Below are positions 23,940 to 34,627 of a stretch of 64,000 nt of DNA, piece by piece (positions within the stretch are counted from its first letter, which is position 1; each line of letters starts with the position of its first letter). Below the pieces are notes generated by a model that was given only the letters and a program-made list of their open reading frames with translations, was not told the DNA's origin and did no database searches. Origin of the DNA: Chalara sp. BL73 (Eukaryota > Ascomycota > Leotiomycetes > Helotiales); contig CAKJVC010000017.1 of NCBI GenBank assembly GCA_918026815.1, positions 186,001 to 250,000 on the forward strand. Direction: 5' to 3'. The translations under genes were made by a program, and so were the position numbers.

Positions 23940-26900
23940 CAATGGAAGACTTAAGAAGATATCCATGATGGTGGCCTGGAGCTGAGAGATATCGTGTGCC
24001 AGTCGAGGCGTTGGTTTAGGTAAGGTTGCATGAGGCTGAGCGTTAAAATGCATAACGGGGGCAGCTAGTCATTGGCTCGCTAATCTGAAGGCACCCCTAA
24101 ATCTCCTCACACACATTAGACTCATTAGACACATCCGGCAATTCAAAAATATGTATAAAATCCACGCAACGACAGTCGAGCTAAGTAGACAATTGTAGCT
24201 ACTAGAACCGTTAGCAGAAGAACGATATCAAATAACTACCGAATTTCTAAGGTATCTGGTGGGTTCCAGAGGAAGTGTTCTATGGTTCGTGCGTTTGCAA
24301 TAACATGGCCACTCTATTACTACCTCATCCTCAAATGCATCCATACTAGAAGAGTTCATCCACCTACCGGTCGGCATTAGAATAAAATGCACAAAATAAG
24401 AATCTGGCAGGGATGAAAGATGGTGTCCCTTTGTCTAGACTCTCAGCCTGAGTTGAAATCGCTGATAAATGAGGCTTCGGACCGGCGTTTGTAGAATAAG
24501 TATCAAGCATCAAGCGAATAGTGTAGAAAAAAAGAACGCTTAATGTTGGTGCTTAAGTTAAAATGGATGCGGGAAATCATGATAATATATTAAACCCAAG
24601 CCACCTCATCTCCATAGTATCTCACCCGGTCTCATCTTTCTCAGAACAATCGTCCCAATGATCTGATCCTACAACACTAAGTCTTCCTGTCCCTCTTCAA
24701 GAGACTCTCCTCTTTCTCAAAGCTCTGCAGCCGTAGCGGGTCAGAATTTTAGGCTTCAAAATTTGACCAGTCCATTATCAACCCAAATTTTACATCCTTC
24801 TAATCTGCCGAAGTTGCAGATACCCACTTAGGTTATATACCTCCTTCATCCTTCTCGAAGTCAGCATTCTTTCCACCTACTAATACTTAACTGACATATC
24901 TAATGGTGCGCTTAAAAATTTCGTCTCTGTCATCATCAGGCAAGCCCTTCACAAAAAAATGAGGAGGGCAACAGTTACCCCCTCGTGGCAGCTCAAAGGA
25001 CTCAATCACTCTGGAAATCGAGTTCCAATATCCATATAATTAATCTGTATTCAAGTTCATACGAAGCCAGAAATTTTGGAAGACCCAATATGATCAATAT
25101 TGGGTGATTGATTGCGTTAATTAATTAATATCCACACCCTACTTAAATCTATGATATCATGGTAATTGCTCATAGTTGATGAGAATTAAAATATAAACGC
25201 TATTCACTCCTCACCTCTCTTTATCTTTTACACATCGATATTAGAATTCATACCTCAAACTGATCTAGAATACTGATACTCTCCAACCCCCCCCCCCCCC
25301 CCCCAAAGCCAAAAGGAAAAATGATAAGGAACATTTTTCTCACATGAGGGACCATAATCCACAAAAGGCAAATTTTTGGTTTAGTGCTCAGTTAATTGCC
25401 AATAGAACTTGACCTATTGGCCAGGAATGTAGGGTACCTATCGCGATCCGCTCGCTATCACGATTCTGTCAGAAAGCACATTACCCTTTCAATACATCTG
25501 AGTTTAGTGAAATGGGTCAACAATAAAGCAAAGACTCTGAATTATCTCCTCTCTCCTGGGTATGTCCTATGTCTCGCCTGTCTCTGCTTTGGTCATGCAC
25601 TCCTCGTCGGCGACGTTTACTTTAGAGCTTGGTGCATCGAGGTGCTGCCGCAAATATCGATCCTGGCAAATCGTTTTAGTCTGTGAGTCGATTGGTCAAG
25701 CTTCAACTCGGGCATCTAGACTTTTAGATAAACCTTTGGAGGACATCGAGTTAAAATAATCTAATTAGATCGTTCTAAGAGCAGCGAATGCCGACATTCT
25801 GTTCAGCCGATCGATAGCATAGTGAAATAAATTTTAAAGCGAGGTTAAAGCCTCGATGAACTGGCGCATACAACCATCATTACAAATTCCTTTTATAGTA
25901 GCCCACACACATTTCAGGATATTCTTCCGCATCTCGACCAGAAGGGTTTCAAATGGAAAGTCTCTGTAACAGACGCCAATCCTTGCTACCCTAGCAACAT
26001 GGAGTAGTCGTTTGTAAGGGCTAGACCACTGCTTATAATGAAGAATCGAAGGATATATTTTCAGTAAAGTTATTGTTCCTTTTAATACTTCGGCGATGAG
26101 ATTTTGCAATTATTAAATATCAAAAGCACAATTCTTGTTCACGTAGGGACAAGGAAAATGATGAGAACCGAAGGCACTAAATGCCTCTTTTTCTATGGCT
26201 TTATCAGGTTGTCTAAAAGGCAACACTTGGCTTTTTGGCCAAACTGAACCTGTGATCAGGACTCTGGCCAAGCTTCAATTGTTTAAAGTTTATTGTATGT
26301 AGTATGGTATGCTTAAAATCGGGGATAGTAGCGATGGTAATTTGATTTACAACTGGAGACATACTGAGCTTGACATGGAGGCGGATTAAGGGAATTAGGA
26401 GAGACTCAGGAAAAGAAGTAAGATAATTATAACTCATCTGTATAGCTAAAACCTAGCAAATGCGGGGATAAATTACAAGCATTATGGGAAAACATTCAAA
26501 GACAAGACAGTAAGAGTATATGATGACAATTGCATGAGGTCCTTGGAGAACCACGTTCCCATCTACCACTCTAGAATAGATCCATGCCCCAAAAAAACCT
26601 CGTCTCTTGATTGGCGATCAGCCAAGCTGGCTTCTGGAGAGTCTAACATGCGTAAGAGGCTCACAAACGAGGCAGTTCATGCGTTTCAAAGCGTATGTAG
26701 AAGAGGGGTATCGAAGAGTGGATGTAGTTGAATGGCAAACTTTCAAGAGGACTTTTCGTGATATATTTGCAAGTCTCGTGCTTGTTGTGAATTCTCTGCT
26801 CGTCTCATGTTTTGAGGAGGGGAAACTGATAGAAGGCATGCTGGCTTGGGTGGTCTTAGGATGGATGGTGGGGTAGGTCGGGCGATTGGTCCAGGACCAT

Positions 26901-29130
26901 TCCCGTACTGAGCGAAAGTATATCCACGCTGGTCGACTGCTTATTCAGGAGCTTGGACTGTCACTGCTTGTGGTTCCCAAAGCCAAAGCTTTGCTAATGA
27001 CATCCAGCATAAGCGGCTAAGAGGAGGTGTTGCTGAAGGGCTCGGGAACTCAGTAGACAAGAGTCTATCCAAAACAGCTCAATATACCCCAGAAGCAGCG
27101 CGATATGGCATGCAAGCAATCCGATACTAATTCAAGAACCAGGTCATAACATGAGTACTTGGGGCGTTGATTCATCGATGCGTTGTGTTGATAGACATGA
27201 GAGTAATTCATGATTGTAGATGAACAAGAAGGTTACAAGTTTAGATGCTGAAGTTATGATCAAACATGTGGAACAAGTGAAGATTATAAACTAATATTTA
27301 TCTCTACCAAATACAACCTTTTGATGTGCAATGCTAAAGAATAGCACAAATTTAGACTCCTTGATGCTGTGCCTCGTTATCTCAGGCTCTGGATGTCAGA
27401 AACATATAACATTATGCCGGCCCTTGGGCCTTCAGCTTCGGCCATCAGGCAGTGAACTTGTGGTCTAAGAGCGCTAAGCTAGTCCCAAATTCTTATCGCA
27501 AAGTCATATTCAAAACACGCAAAATAATGTGACGAACGGATGCAGAGATGCTGATACTCCGGTTGCTGTTTTGGTGTCTGTGGTGTCTGTGGTGGCTGTG
27601 AAGCGTGGCGGAAAGGAATAACTATGATCCTGTCCAATAATGCGATGTTTCTTGTTGGAGGGATTCGAGATATTGAACAGCCTCCTGCATCTGGCGTTAC
27701 AAGGGGGGAGAATGGATAAAGAGAAAAGATCCATGTCCACCTGAAGCTGAAGACCAACAGGACTTGCAGAAATCTTGACGCTCGAAGGAGAGCCCATGCT
27801 AATCCAATTCGGGAATAGTCTGCCTTGCCTTGGAACATCAACTTACAAATTGGACGGATACTTCACTACAAACTTCGAAACAGATGCATTTGCTTTGATC
27901 ACTTGATCATTGTATTGCAGATTTCTCTGCTGCGTCATGCATACCTTTTCCAACACCCTGTGCTCATATCAAGCCGTTTGTATGACCAGCCCCGCCATCC
28001 GAATGAACGCGAAACTCCAACCGCGTCTCAAGTGGAACTGCATAATGGCTAACGATAATATTGCTGCAGAAAGCCCCAAGGTCACAGTGTGAGCAAAATC
28101 CGCTGATATATATTGTTGGGGGCCGAATGATTGTCTGGAGGTGTGAGCTCTTCGATCGGTCGAGTTTCTCTACCGTAGGCGAGCATCGTTGACAAGGAGA
28201 AGATTTGTGCACCGTCATATCAGAACGACCATCCAGAACAGCAATCACCTGCGATTGAAGTTATATATACATCTACCTTCCGTCCAATCGTGGAAATAGC
28301 ATATTTCCAATGCAGATTTCCAGATGAGGCAGGATATACACGAGTGCAGACAGTGTGAAGGATGGCCCTAATCGTCGCACTATCCAAGCTACTCGATTTG
28401 GGGGATATATCAGAAATCTCTACCCCAGTCATTACTGTAGTGATTATGGCAGGGCCTCTGAATTTCTCCGGGAAGTATGGAATCGCTTTCTAGCATTCGA
28501 CTTGTTTCTGCGGTGACTTAGGCCATATTCGACCCAAAGTTGAAGCATATACCACCTCTCTGGTTTAGTTTACATGAGGAGAACGATTTATCTGTTGGCA
28601 GCCTCTTCAATCTGAGCCGTATGCACAGTCGAAAATCACTCTGATGAACAATTATTGATCGCCTTCAACTGTTGACATATACGAGTCGTGAGCAGTGAAC
28701 AGATTTAAGAGAAGAGGTGGCACATTATAGCGTCTTCGATATGCTATACCTGGGATCGACCGCTACTTCTTCATCGCAAATCACCATTTGGTATCCCCTG
28801 AAGCTTCCACTACTTTATTTCAAGCGTCTTGCCACTCCACTCAAAGGAGAGGTGAGAGGAATCACTCATTGCAGAGAAACTTTATAAGGATTGATACGCT
28901 AATTAGGCAAGGCTACATCCACTGGATACAAAAGAACCAAGATTCCACCCCAGTCCTGGGTTTCATTAAACTTCGCATCCCAGAATACCTCGAATATCGA
29001 ACCATCCCCACCCTAAAATAGAATTGTTGCCGAAAGGATTGTATGCATTGCTGGTCGAATGCATTCTGAATGCGAGGACCTGAGCGCCGTGGAGTATGCG
29101 TGTAAAGGCTCCATCAGGTTTGTTCATTTA
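23940..29130. other. Gene-poor region of about 5 kb
   Basis: No complete gene could be supported. A run of 18 C lies at 25287-25304. Short frames (25396-25686, 26607-26876, 27479-27841, 28220-28432) show no family motif. The 28220-28432 minus frame ends at a GT-type site and could be part of an unrecognised gene, but no partner exon is clear. Overall it reads as gene-poor sequence with possible relics. Confidence 0.4.
25287..25304. repeat. Homopolymer, 18 C
   Basis: An uninterrupted run of 18 C residues sits in otherwise AT-rich sequence. Length in the assembly may be inexact. Confidence 0.9.
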
Positions 29131-29133
29131 TCA

Positions 29134-29506
29134 TCAGATGCGCCAAAAGCAGTAATTCAGTATCAATGGGTGAAAGCCTGTAAGCCGATACTGATAAAAC
29201 CCGTCCAATAGGCCCACAATACGCCGATCTGCAACAAACTCTATGCATAGTGGTTGGATACTAGTTTCGTCAATCCATTTACGAATGATGATGGCAGTTG
29301 GGTTGACGGCTACCATCTTTCCGTCGGCCAGCCATTTGCGTCGAAGTCCCGTTAAGTTAAGCCGCTTAACATGCTCTGTATTGTACTCAGCCGTTATAGA
29401 AGTACCATTCTGGTTGGCAGTACCCCTTCCAGCAATATCCCAGGTGGTCAGGGTGAGGTGTTTAGCATAGTCTATGCTCTGATATCCATCTATGCTTTCA
29501 TATTAG
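29134..29506 (-). pseudogene. Unidentified coding-like fragment
   Basis: One frame is open for about 124 codons from just after a stop near 29507 (ESIDGYQSIDYAKHLTLTTW...) through LTGLRRKWLADGKMVAVNP and WIDETSIQPLCIEFVADRR to a stop at 29134. The composition is protein-like and the length exceeds chance expectation for this base composition. There is no clear start, and I cannot assign a family. It may be one exon of an unrecognised gene or a relic. Confidence 0.3.
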
Positions 29507-29509
29507 AAT

Positions 29510-30089
29510 TATTTCATCATAAACTCCACTGCTCTTACTATCTTCTTCCTTCTCTCCTTGATCAGCTATGCCTTCTCGCGTACCATGTCCTGGGTGGTCC
29601 ATATCTTTGGTATTGATATCCCTCACCAGGTCAGCTCTCTTTCGCTTCTGATTCAATCGAACTTAGATTCGAAATGGCATCTAAGGAATAAGCTCGTTGT
29701 GGTCCGAGGCTAGTAGCTTCAGATAATACAAGCCCTTGTTCGAGGTCTTGCTAGGAGTTCTGTTAGAGGTGGTCGCAGCAGTCCCATCTAGGATTTCGTG
29801 CCCGATAGCTGGTGATACCAGCCCTCAATTTGCCTCACTGCCCATATTTTGCTTTATTTGCAACAGCACTAATTGCGTCGAGTCTGTCCTATTGTTCTGA
29901 GGTGGTCGCATATGCCTGAGATGCAGCGTTGTAAAAGAATCAGATACTCTTGAAATTCATTCTGGCAGACGTCAAATCACACTCTGGCACTGGCACTCAA
30001 GCGCCTTTTACGTCACCCTAGGCTCAAATCGGAATTATGGCCTAGCATTGCCGCTGTTCCCCAATGCATACCGGACATGAAGATCGAAG

Positions 30090-30135
<46 letters not shown>

Positions 30136-30800
30136 TCTACCACCTTCAGATTGACAAGAATATGCATTTCTATTCGATCAGATGATGTGTAGGAATTCTA
30201 ACAAGGTTTATCGTGAATCAATTGGGCAGCCTGAAGGAATTTTGTTCCTTTATTGCCTTCTATGTTACACCTTCTTTTGTTTTATTTACTCATGTTTTGA
30301 GTGATAACATTAACTTTGCGTTTCCGAAACTCAATTACAATTTGGCCTTCCAAGTATCGTCTCCCAAATTAGATCAGCGGATCGGGGATTTTTCGTCCAG
30401 GTTGCCCTTGTGTTGTTAAAGAGGCTCTCACAATCCTGAATGAAGATTACAATAATTATAAACCGTCTTGTTGTCAGCCTGAAAGGCCCCGAAATATATG
30501 GTAAGGGCAGTGGTGCCAAATGTCTTCGCCAGAGGCATGCCATTCCTCTTGCTTGATAAATGGGTATAGTACGTTGATCACGAGGCGGGCTTCCTTTTAA
30601 TCCACCCACCCAAGGTAGCGGCATTTATTTACCGTGTCCGCAAAACTTGACAAGGCAATCACTGTAGAACGCCGCAACCACAACTACAAACCATCACCCT
30701 TCAAAGCAGGTGAAAGCATGCTTGATCGTCATTGTTTACTTTCTGCCAAGTTTTTAACGCTCTCAGGATATATTTCTGGTGCTAGCTCGTTCTGTTTCGC
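29510..30800. other. Intergenic, no supported gene
   Basis: No gene is supported. The region contains the dinucleotide microsatellite listed separately. Frames at 30213-30419 and 30331-30624 overlap on opposite strands and lack features. Confidence 0.4.
30090..30135. repeat. Compound (AC)n(AT)n microsatellite
   Basis: About 14 AC units run directly into about nine AT units. It is a simple-sequence repeat in intergenic DNA. Confidence 0.9.
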
Positions 30801-30807
30801 TAATGAT

Positions 30808-32462
30808 CTATAATCTGCTTGATGCTTTCGCATACATTTTCAGATCTTTTACCTCCTCTCGGATGGCCAGCTCCGCCATGATTTCTTCGCTTCCTCCGCC
30901 TACACTAAGGTTAGCTATACGGCCAACGTCACGAGCGCCGCACGCAGCGGAAGTTATCGGATGGGTCGTCTGTAGCCAAAAGGCTTGAGAAGGCACGTAC
31001 GAGTGCAGTATGACAGGAACAGTAGTGCTTGAAATAGAGCAGAAAGGAAAGACTTACCAACTGCCATAACCCTCACGTCTCTTGAAATTGCCTCGATTCT
31101 GTGCTCGTTAGCAATTCAACCTCACTAGGAAAGAGAAAAGCTTACCTTCCTCCCTTTCCTCCTTTTGCATATCCAAGACCACCCATGACCTGCTGAGCTT
31201 CTCTCGCGCACTTCTCTAAGCATCTCGTGCTGACAATCTTCAACATCGCAGTCATGCCTCCAATCCTCACATCAACCTTTCCACTCTTTCGACTTAGCTC
31301 TATCAACCACGTCAGCTGCTCCAGGAATGCTTGCGCCGGCTCAATCATCCGCCCCATTCTCACAAACTTGGCCCGAATGATAGGATTTTCAATCAGTTTA
31401 TGTCCAAATGTTTCTCGCGTGCAAGCGTGATTCCACGCATCCTCAACGCATATCCTACTCAGTCTAATGCACGCAGTTGCAATGCTTTTTCGTTCAGGGT
31501 TAAAATTTGCCATAATGACCTCGAACCCGCGACCTTCCTTATGAATCAGATTTTCGCATGGGACCCGAACATCATCGAAGTTTATGAAAGTGCTTCCTGA
31601 TGCGCCCACACCAGAATTGAACATCTGTCGTCGAGACACACCAGGAGCAGCGAGGGGAATGATGAGAAGAGATATGCCTGATGCGCCAGCGCCTCCCGTC
31701 CTTACGGCTGCGGTCACGTAGTCGGCCCAGATGCCATTCGTGATCCATTTCTTAGATCCATTGACAATGTAATGGTCTTTGTCTCGAATTGCGGTTGTTT
31801 TGATGTTTGCCACATCGGAACCGGCTGTGATTTGTCAGAAGAGAAAGGTGTTTTGAGAGGTGAATGTACCTACCATCTGGCTCTGTAATACCCAAACAAA
31901 ATTTTATACTGCCGTCCGCCACCCCTGGTAAGTATTTCCGCTTCTGACCCTCATTCCCAAATATCACAATCGGCGGAACCCCAATCCCATTCCCTCCACC
32001 CAGTCCCCAGTTGACGCCCGAGTATCCCTACCTTGTCAGCATGATTCCCGCACCTCAAACCAGTATACATACCACACGACTCAATTCGTCCGTGACGATT
32101 AGCGTATGCCACGAGTCCCACTCCTCCGGCGGAATATCTCCTGGTAATTTCACATTCTGAAGCCCAGTACTTAATGCCGGGTACCCCAGCTCTGCGTGTC
32201 TCTTCCACGCCTAGTCTAAAAGTCAGAATGTAGGCACTTAGATACGAAGGAGAATACGTGCCTGATCCGGAACCTTTCCTGCCGATTCCCACTCAAAGGC
32301 ATGTGGTAAGATTTCCTCGTCTATATATTTCCTTACCGCAGCACGTAGTCTGCGGTGGGAGGCTGTATAGTGAGGCGAGATATCACGGGAGTACCAGAGG
32401 GGTTCAGCGTATGGAACTTGGCTGCCGAAGGACGCTAGTGGAGCAGTGGGGGAGGTTATCAT
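30808..32462 (-). CDS. Acyl-CoA dehydrogenase
   Basis: Six exons (32462-32262, 32210-32073, 32027-31874, 31824-31146, 31098-31058, 30899-30808) give 434 aa, the normal family length. FAD/substrate blocks are intact: FCLGITEPDAGSDVANIKT, GSKKWITNGIWADYVTAAV, GVGASGSTFINFDDVRVP, NFNPERKSIATACIRLSR, YAKGGKGGRIEAISRDVRV and the C-terminal GGGSEEIMAELAIREEV. The enzyme oxidises acyl-CoA to enoyl-CoA with FAD, passing electrons to ETF, in mitochondria or peroxisomes. The chain-length class cannot be told from sequence alone. Four introns are GT..AG of 45-158 bp. Intron 1 (32211-32261) appears to use a GC donor (cag|gcacgt) because the only in-frame junction is ..GKVPDQ|AWKRHAELGYPAL. Apparently functional. 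Confidence 0.94.
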
Positions 32463-32464
32463 GA

Positions 32465-33050
32465 TATCGTGTATTTGAGGACTCTATGGTTTACAGTTTG
32501 TGAAAGAGATGAGTTGACGTTGTACCGCGTGAGATTTGTGGTTATGTAGTCGAACGTTGCAATCTCCGCATTGGTAGCCGAGGCTCGCTTACCCATCTGG
32601 TCGGGAAAGATTGAGGACCTTGGCCGGACACATCTCCCAGGTTTGATTGACGATTGTAATATTTATAATTGGTTGTAGTCCTTTTCGATTGACAATGACA
32701 ATTTTGAGCGGTCATCAGACGCGGTATGATCACGTGATCATACTAATTCAAGAGTGGCATTAAAATAAGGCCTGGCTTGATGGCCTTGAGAAGAAAAATC
32801 ACAATTTTGTTTGGAGGACTACATCTCTGGCACATCATCTGCAAAACGGTGCATTATCTTGATCTTAAAGCATCGCCCCATCAACTAAAAGGGAGATTAC
32901 AGAGCGCTTTCTGTTAAGGGCCACATGTATCACGTTATTAGTCACATGACACATCGTACGAAATAGGCTTTGTCCAATTCTAGAATCGTGTATTAACACT
33001 CGTTTGGTAATCTCGGACGATATTTTTTTCAACGCGGTTAGTCAGCGGCG
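32465..33050. other. Intergenic, no supported gene
   Basis: This is the 5' flank of the acyl-CoA dehydrogenase gene up to the left edge of the inverted-repeat element. I see no coding region. Confidence 0.45.
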
Positions 33051-33062
33051 GCGACGCGAAGG

Positions 33063-33529
33063 GGTTTCAATACGTTTACCACCCTGGTAGGTTTATAATT
33101 TGCTTAGTCAGCAGTTTTCAAAACCTACCACCCCCCAACCACTGTAAGCCCTGTAAGTACAGGGACGCTACAGGCACATGACACACTGTAAGCGCTATAA
33201 GTACAAAGGACACTACAGGCACAGGCAGCACTGTAAGCGCTGTAAGTACAAAGAACGCTATATATTTAGTAGACTTTATAGACTTTGTGGCAGTAAAAGC
33301 CAAATATTTATGTTGTAATGTAATTGTATTTAACGGTGCATTAATTGTAAGCAAAATTACAGTGCAAGTAGATGCAAAATGCGATGTGCGATCATTTTTG
33401 GTAGAGTGTTTACTGTGCCTGTAGCGTCCCTGTACTTACAGGGCTTACAGTGGTTGGGGGATGGTAGGTTTTGAAAACTGCTGACTAAGCAAATTATAAA
33501 CCTACCAGGGTGGTAAACGTATTGAAACC
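33063..33529. mobile_element. 467-bp non-autonomous Mutator-like element (MULE-type MITE)
   Basis: Terminal inverted repeats of 116 bp (33063-33178 and 33414-33529) are almost perfect and start ggtttcaatacg. Both flanks carry the same 11-bp sequence cgacgcgaagg (33052-33062 and 33530-33540), a clean target-site duplication of the 8-11 bp size typical of Mutator-like elements. The element carries no transposase. The left arm and adjoining interior hold a 44-45-bp tandem repeat (starts at 33141, 33185 and 33230; actgtaagcgctgtaagtac...). TIR identity and the exact duplication suggest fairly recent insertion. Confidence 0.9.
33141..33260. repeat. 44-45-bp tandem repeat inside the MULE-type element
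   Basis: Two full units (33141-33184 and 33185-33229) and a partial third unit begin actgtaagc. One unit falls in the left terminal repeat, so its inverted counterpart appears once in the right arm. Sub-terminal tandem repeats of this sort often carry transposase-binding sites. Confidence 0.8.
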
Positions 33530-33629
33530 CGACGCGAAGGCGGAAGATAGTTAGCGCGAAACGAAACCCCTCAGAAAACAGAGGTCAAAACCTCAAGTTC
33601 CCGAGATGTTTTGTTCGGTGTCAATCGAC

Positions 33630-33950
33630 TTATGTGCAAAGGAAATCGACCCAGATCACAAAGTCTTCTTTAGGCGGTCTGAGTACCATTATTGCGTTGT
33701 ACAGATTTTTGTTTACTCGAACCCCAGAATTTTCAACGAGTATCAGCCGGGGATCGGTGGCAGCTCCCCAGACATAGGACAAGGCCACAAACTTCGGTTG
33801 TTCATGAAGGGCGACGTGGAAAATGTGGCAAGCGGGGATGAATTTGAGCTTTTCGTTTCCATCTGCCGGAAGGAGTTTTAATAGCCTGATCTCGTTCATG
33901 GAACGCTGTAACGCTTGGTATCTGTATCCGCTTGTCTTCGGGGTAGCCAT
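33630..33950 (-). pseudogene. Truncated HET-domain gene
   Basis: The frame from Met at 33950 (MATPKTSGYRYQALQ) reads EIRLLKLLPAD..., PKFVALSYVWG and EDFVIWVDFLC, the first half of a HET domain. It stops at 33630 exactly where the family would continue ..LCI(N/D)Q. The rest of the HET domain and the C-terminal region are absent. Ninety bases further downstream begins the target duplication of the MULE-type element. I infer a truncated pseudogene; loss of the 3' part predates or accompanies rearrangement here, because no HET sequence resumes beyond the element. In-frame upstream codons extend to a Met at 34007. Confidence 0.83.
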
Positions 33951-34007
33951 GATGCGGCTGCTTCGTGATTCGACTACTGATTCAGAGATACCTGTTGTGT
34001 GGTGCAT

Positions 34008-34627
34008 TCAAGGTAATGGCATTTCTACCTTTTATCTCACTAAAAGGGCAACGCGATACTATGAACAGGTTGCGATAAACGCTGACTAGAAGCAACAAAG
34101 GATTACAGCTGTTTGTTTTGCAGTGATGGTGTGATGAATTTGCCGGGTTGGAGGGGTTGTGTCTCAAATACCAACATGCTAATGCCAGCCATAGGCCCAT
34201 GCCGCCATGCACATGCACATGCACATGATAGAATAGCTCGCGTATTGGACAACCATTAGCAGGGTCGCCTAACCTAACTCTTATAACAATGGCAATAAGC
34301 GCTACCTTATTTCCTGCCAGAATGTTCGATACATCCGTCAACACGATTGATATAAATAAATTTTCGCCACGAACATGAAACTAAGATTGAATGAGAAGGC
34401 AGACTAGCGGCACGGCCGAATTACAATGCTGGAGCAATACCCACTCAGGGATCGTGAATTACAGCGACGACGAGAGCAGTCAACATGAGACAGGGCAAGA
34501 TATATTGCAGAGGCGGTAAAGTTACTCCAAGGTCCAAATGGGATCTCTTTTGATAAGAAAGACTAGAGCCTGGTAATTTCCATGGACTGCTATAAGGTGA
34601 TAATGTATGTTGCGACCGGCAGAAGCG
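34008..34627. other. Intergenic; short CATGCA repeat
   Basis: There is no gene. About four copies of a catgca-type hexamer occur at 34205-34228. The region separates the HET relic from the 3' end of the deaminase gene. Confidence 0.5.
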
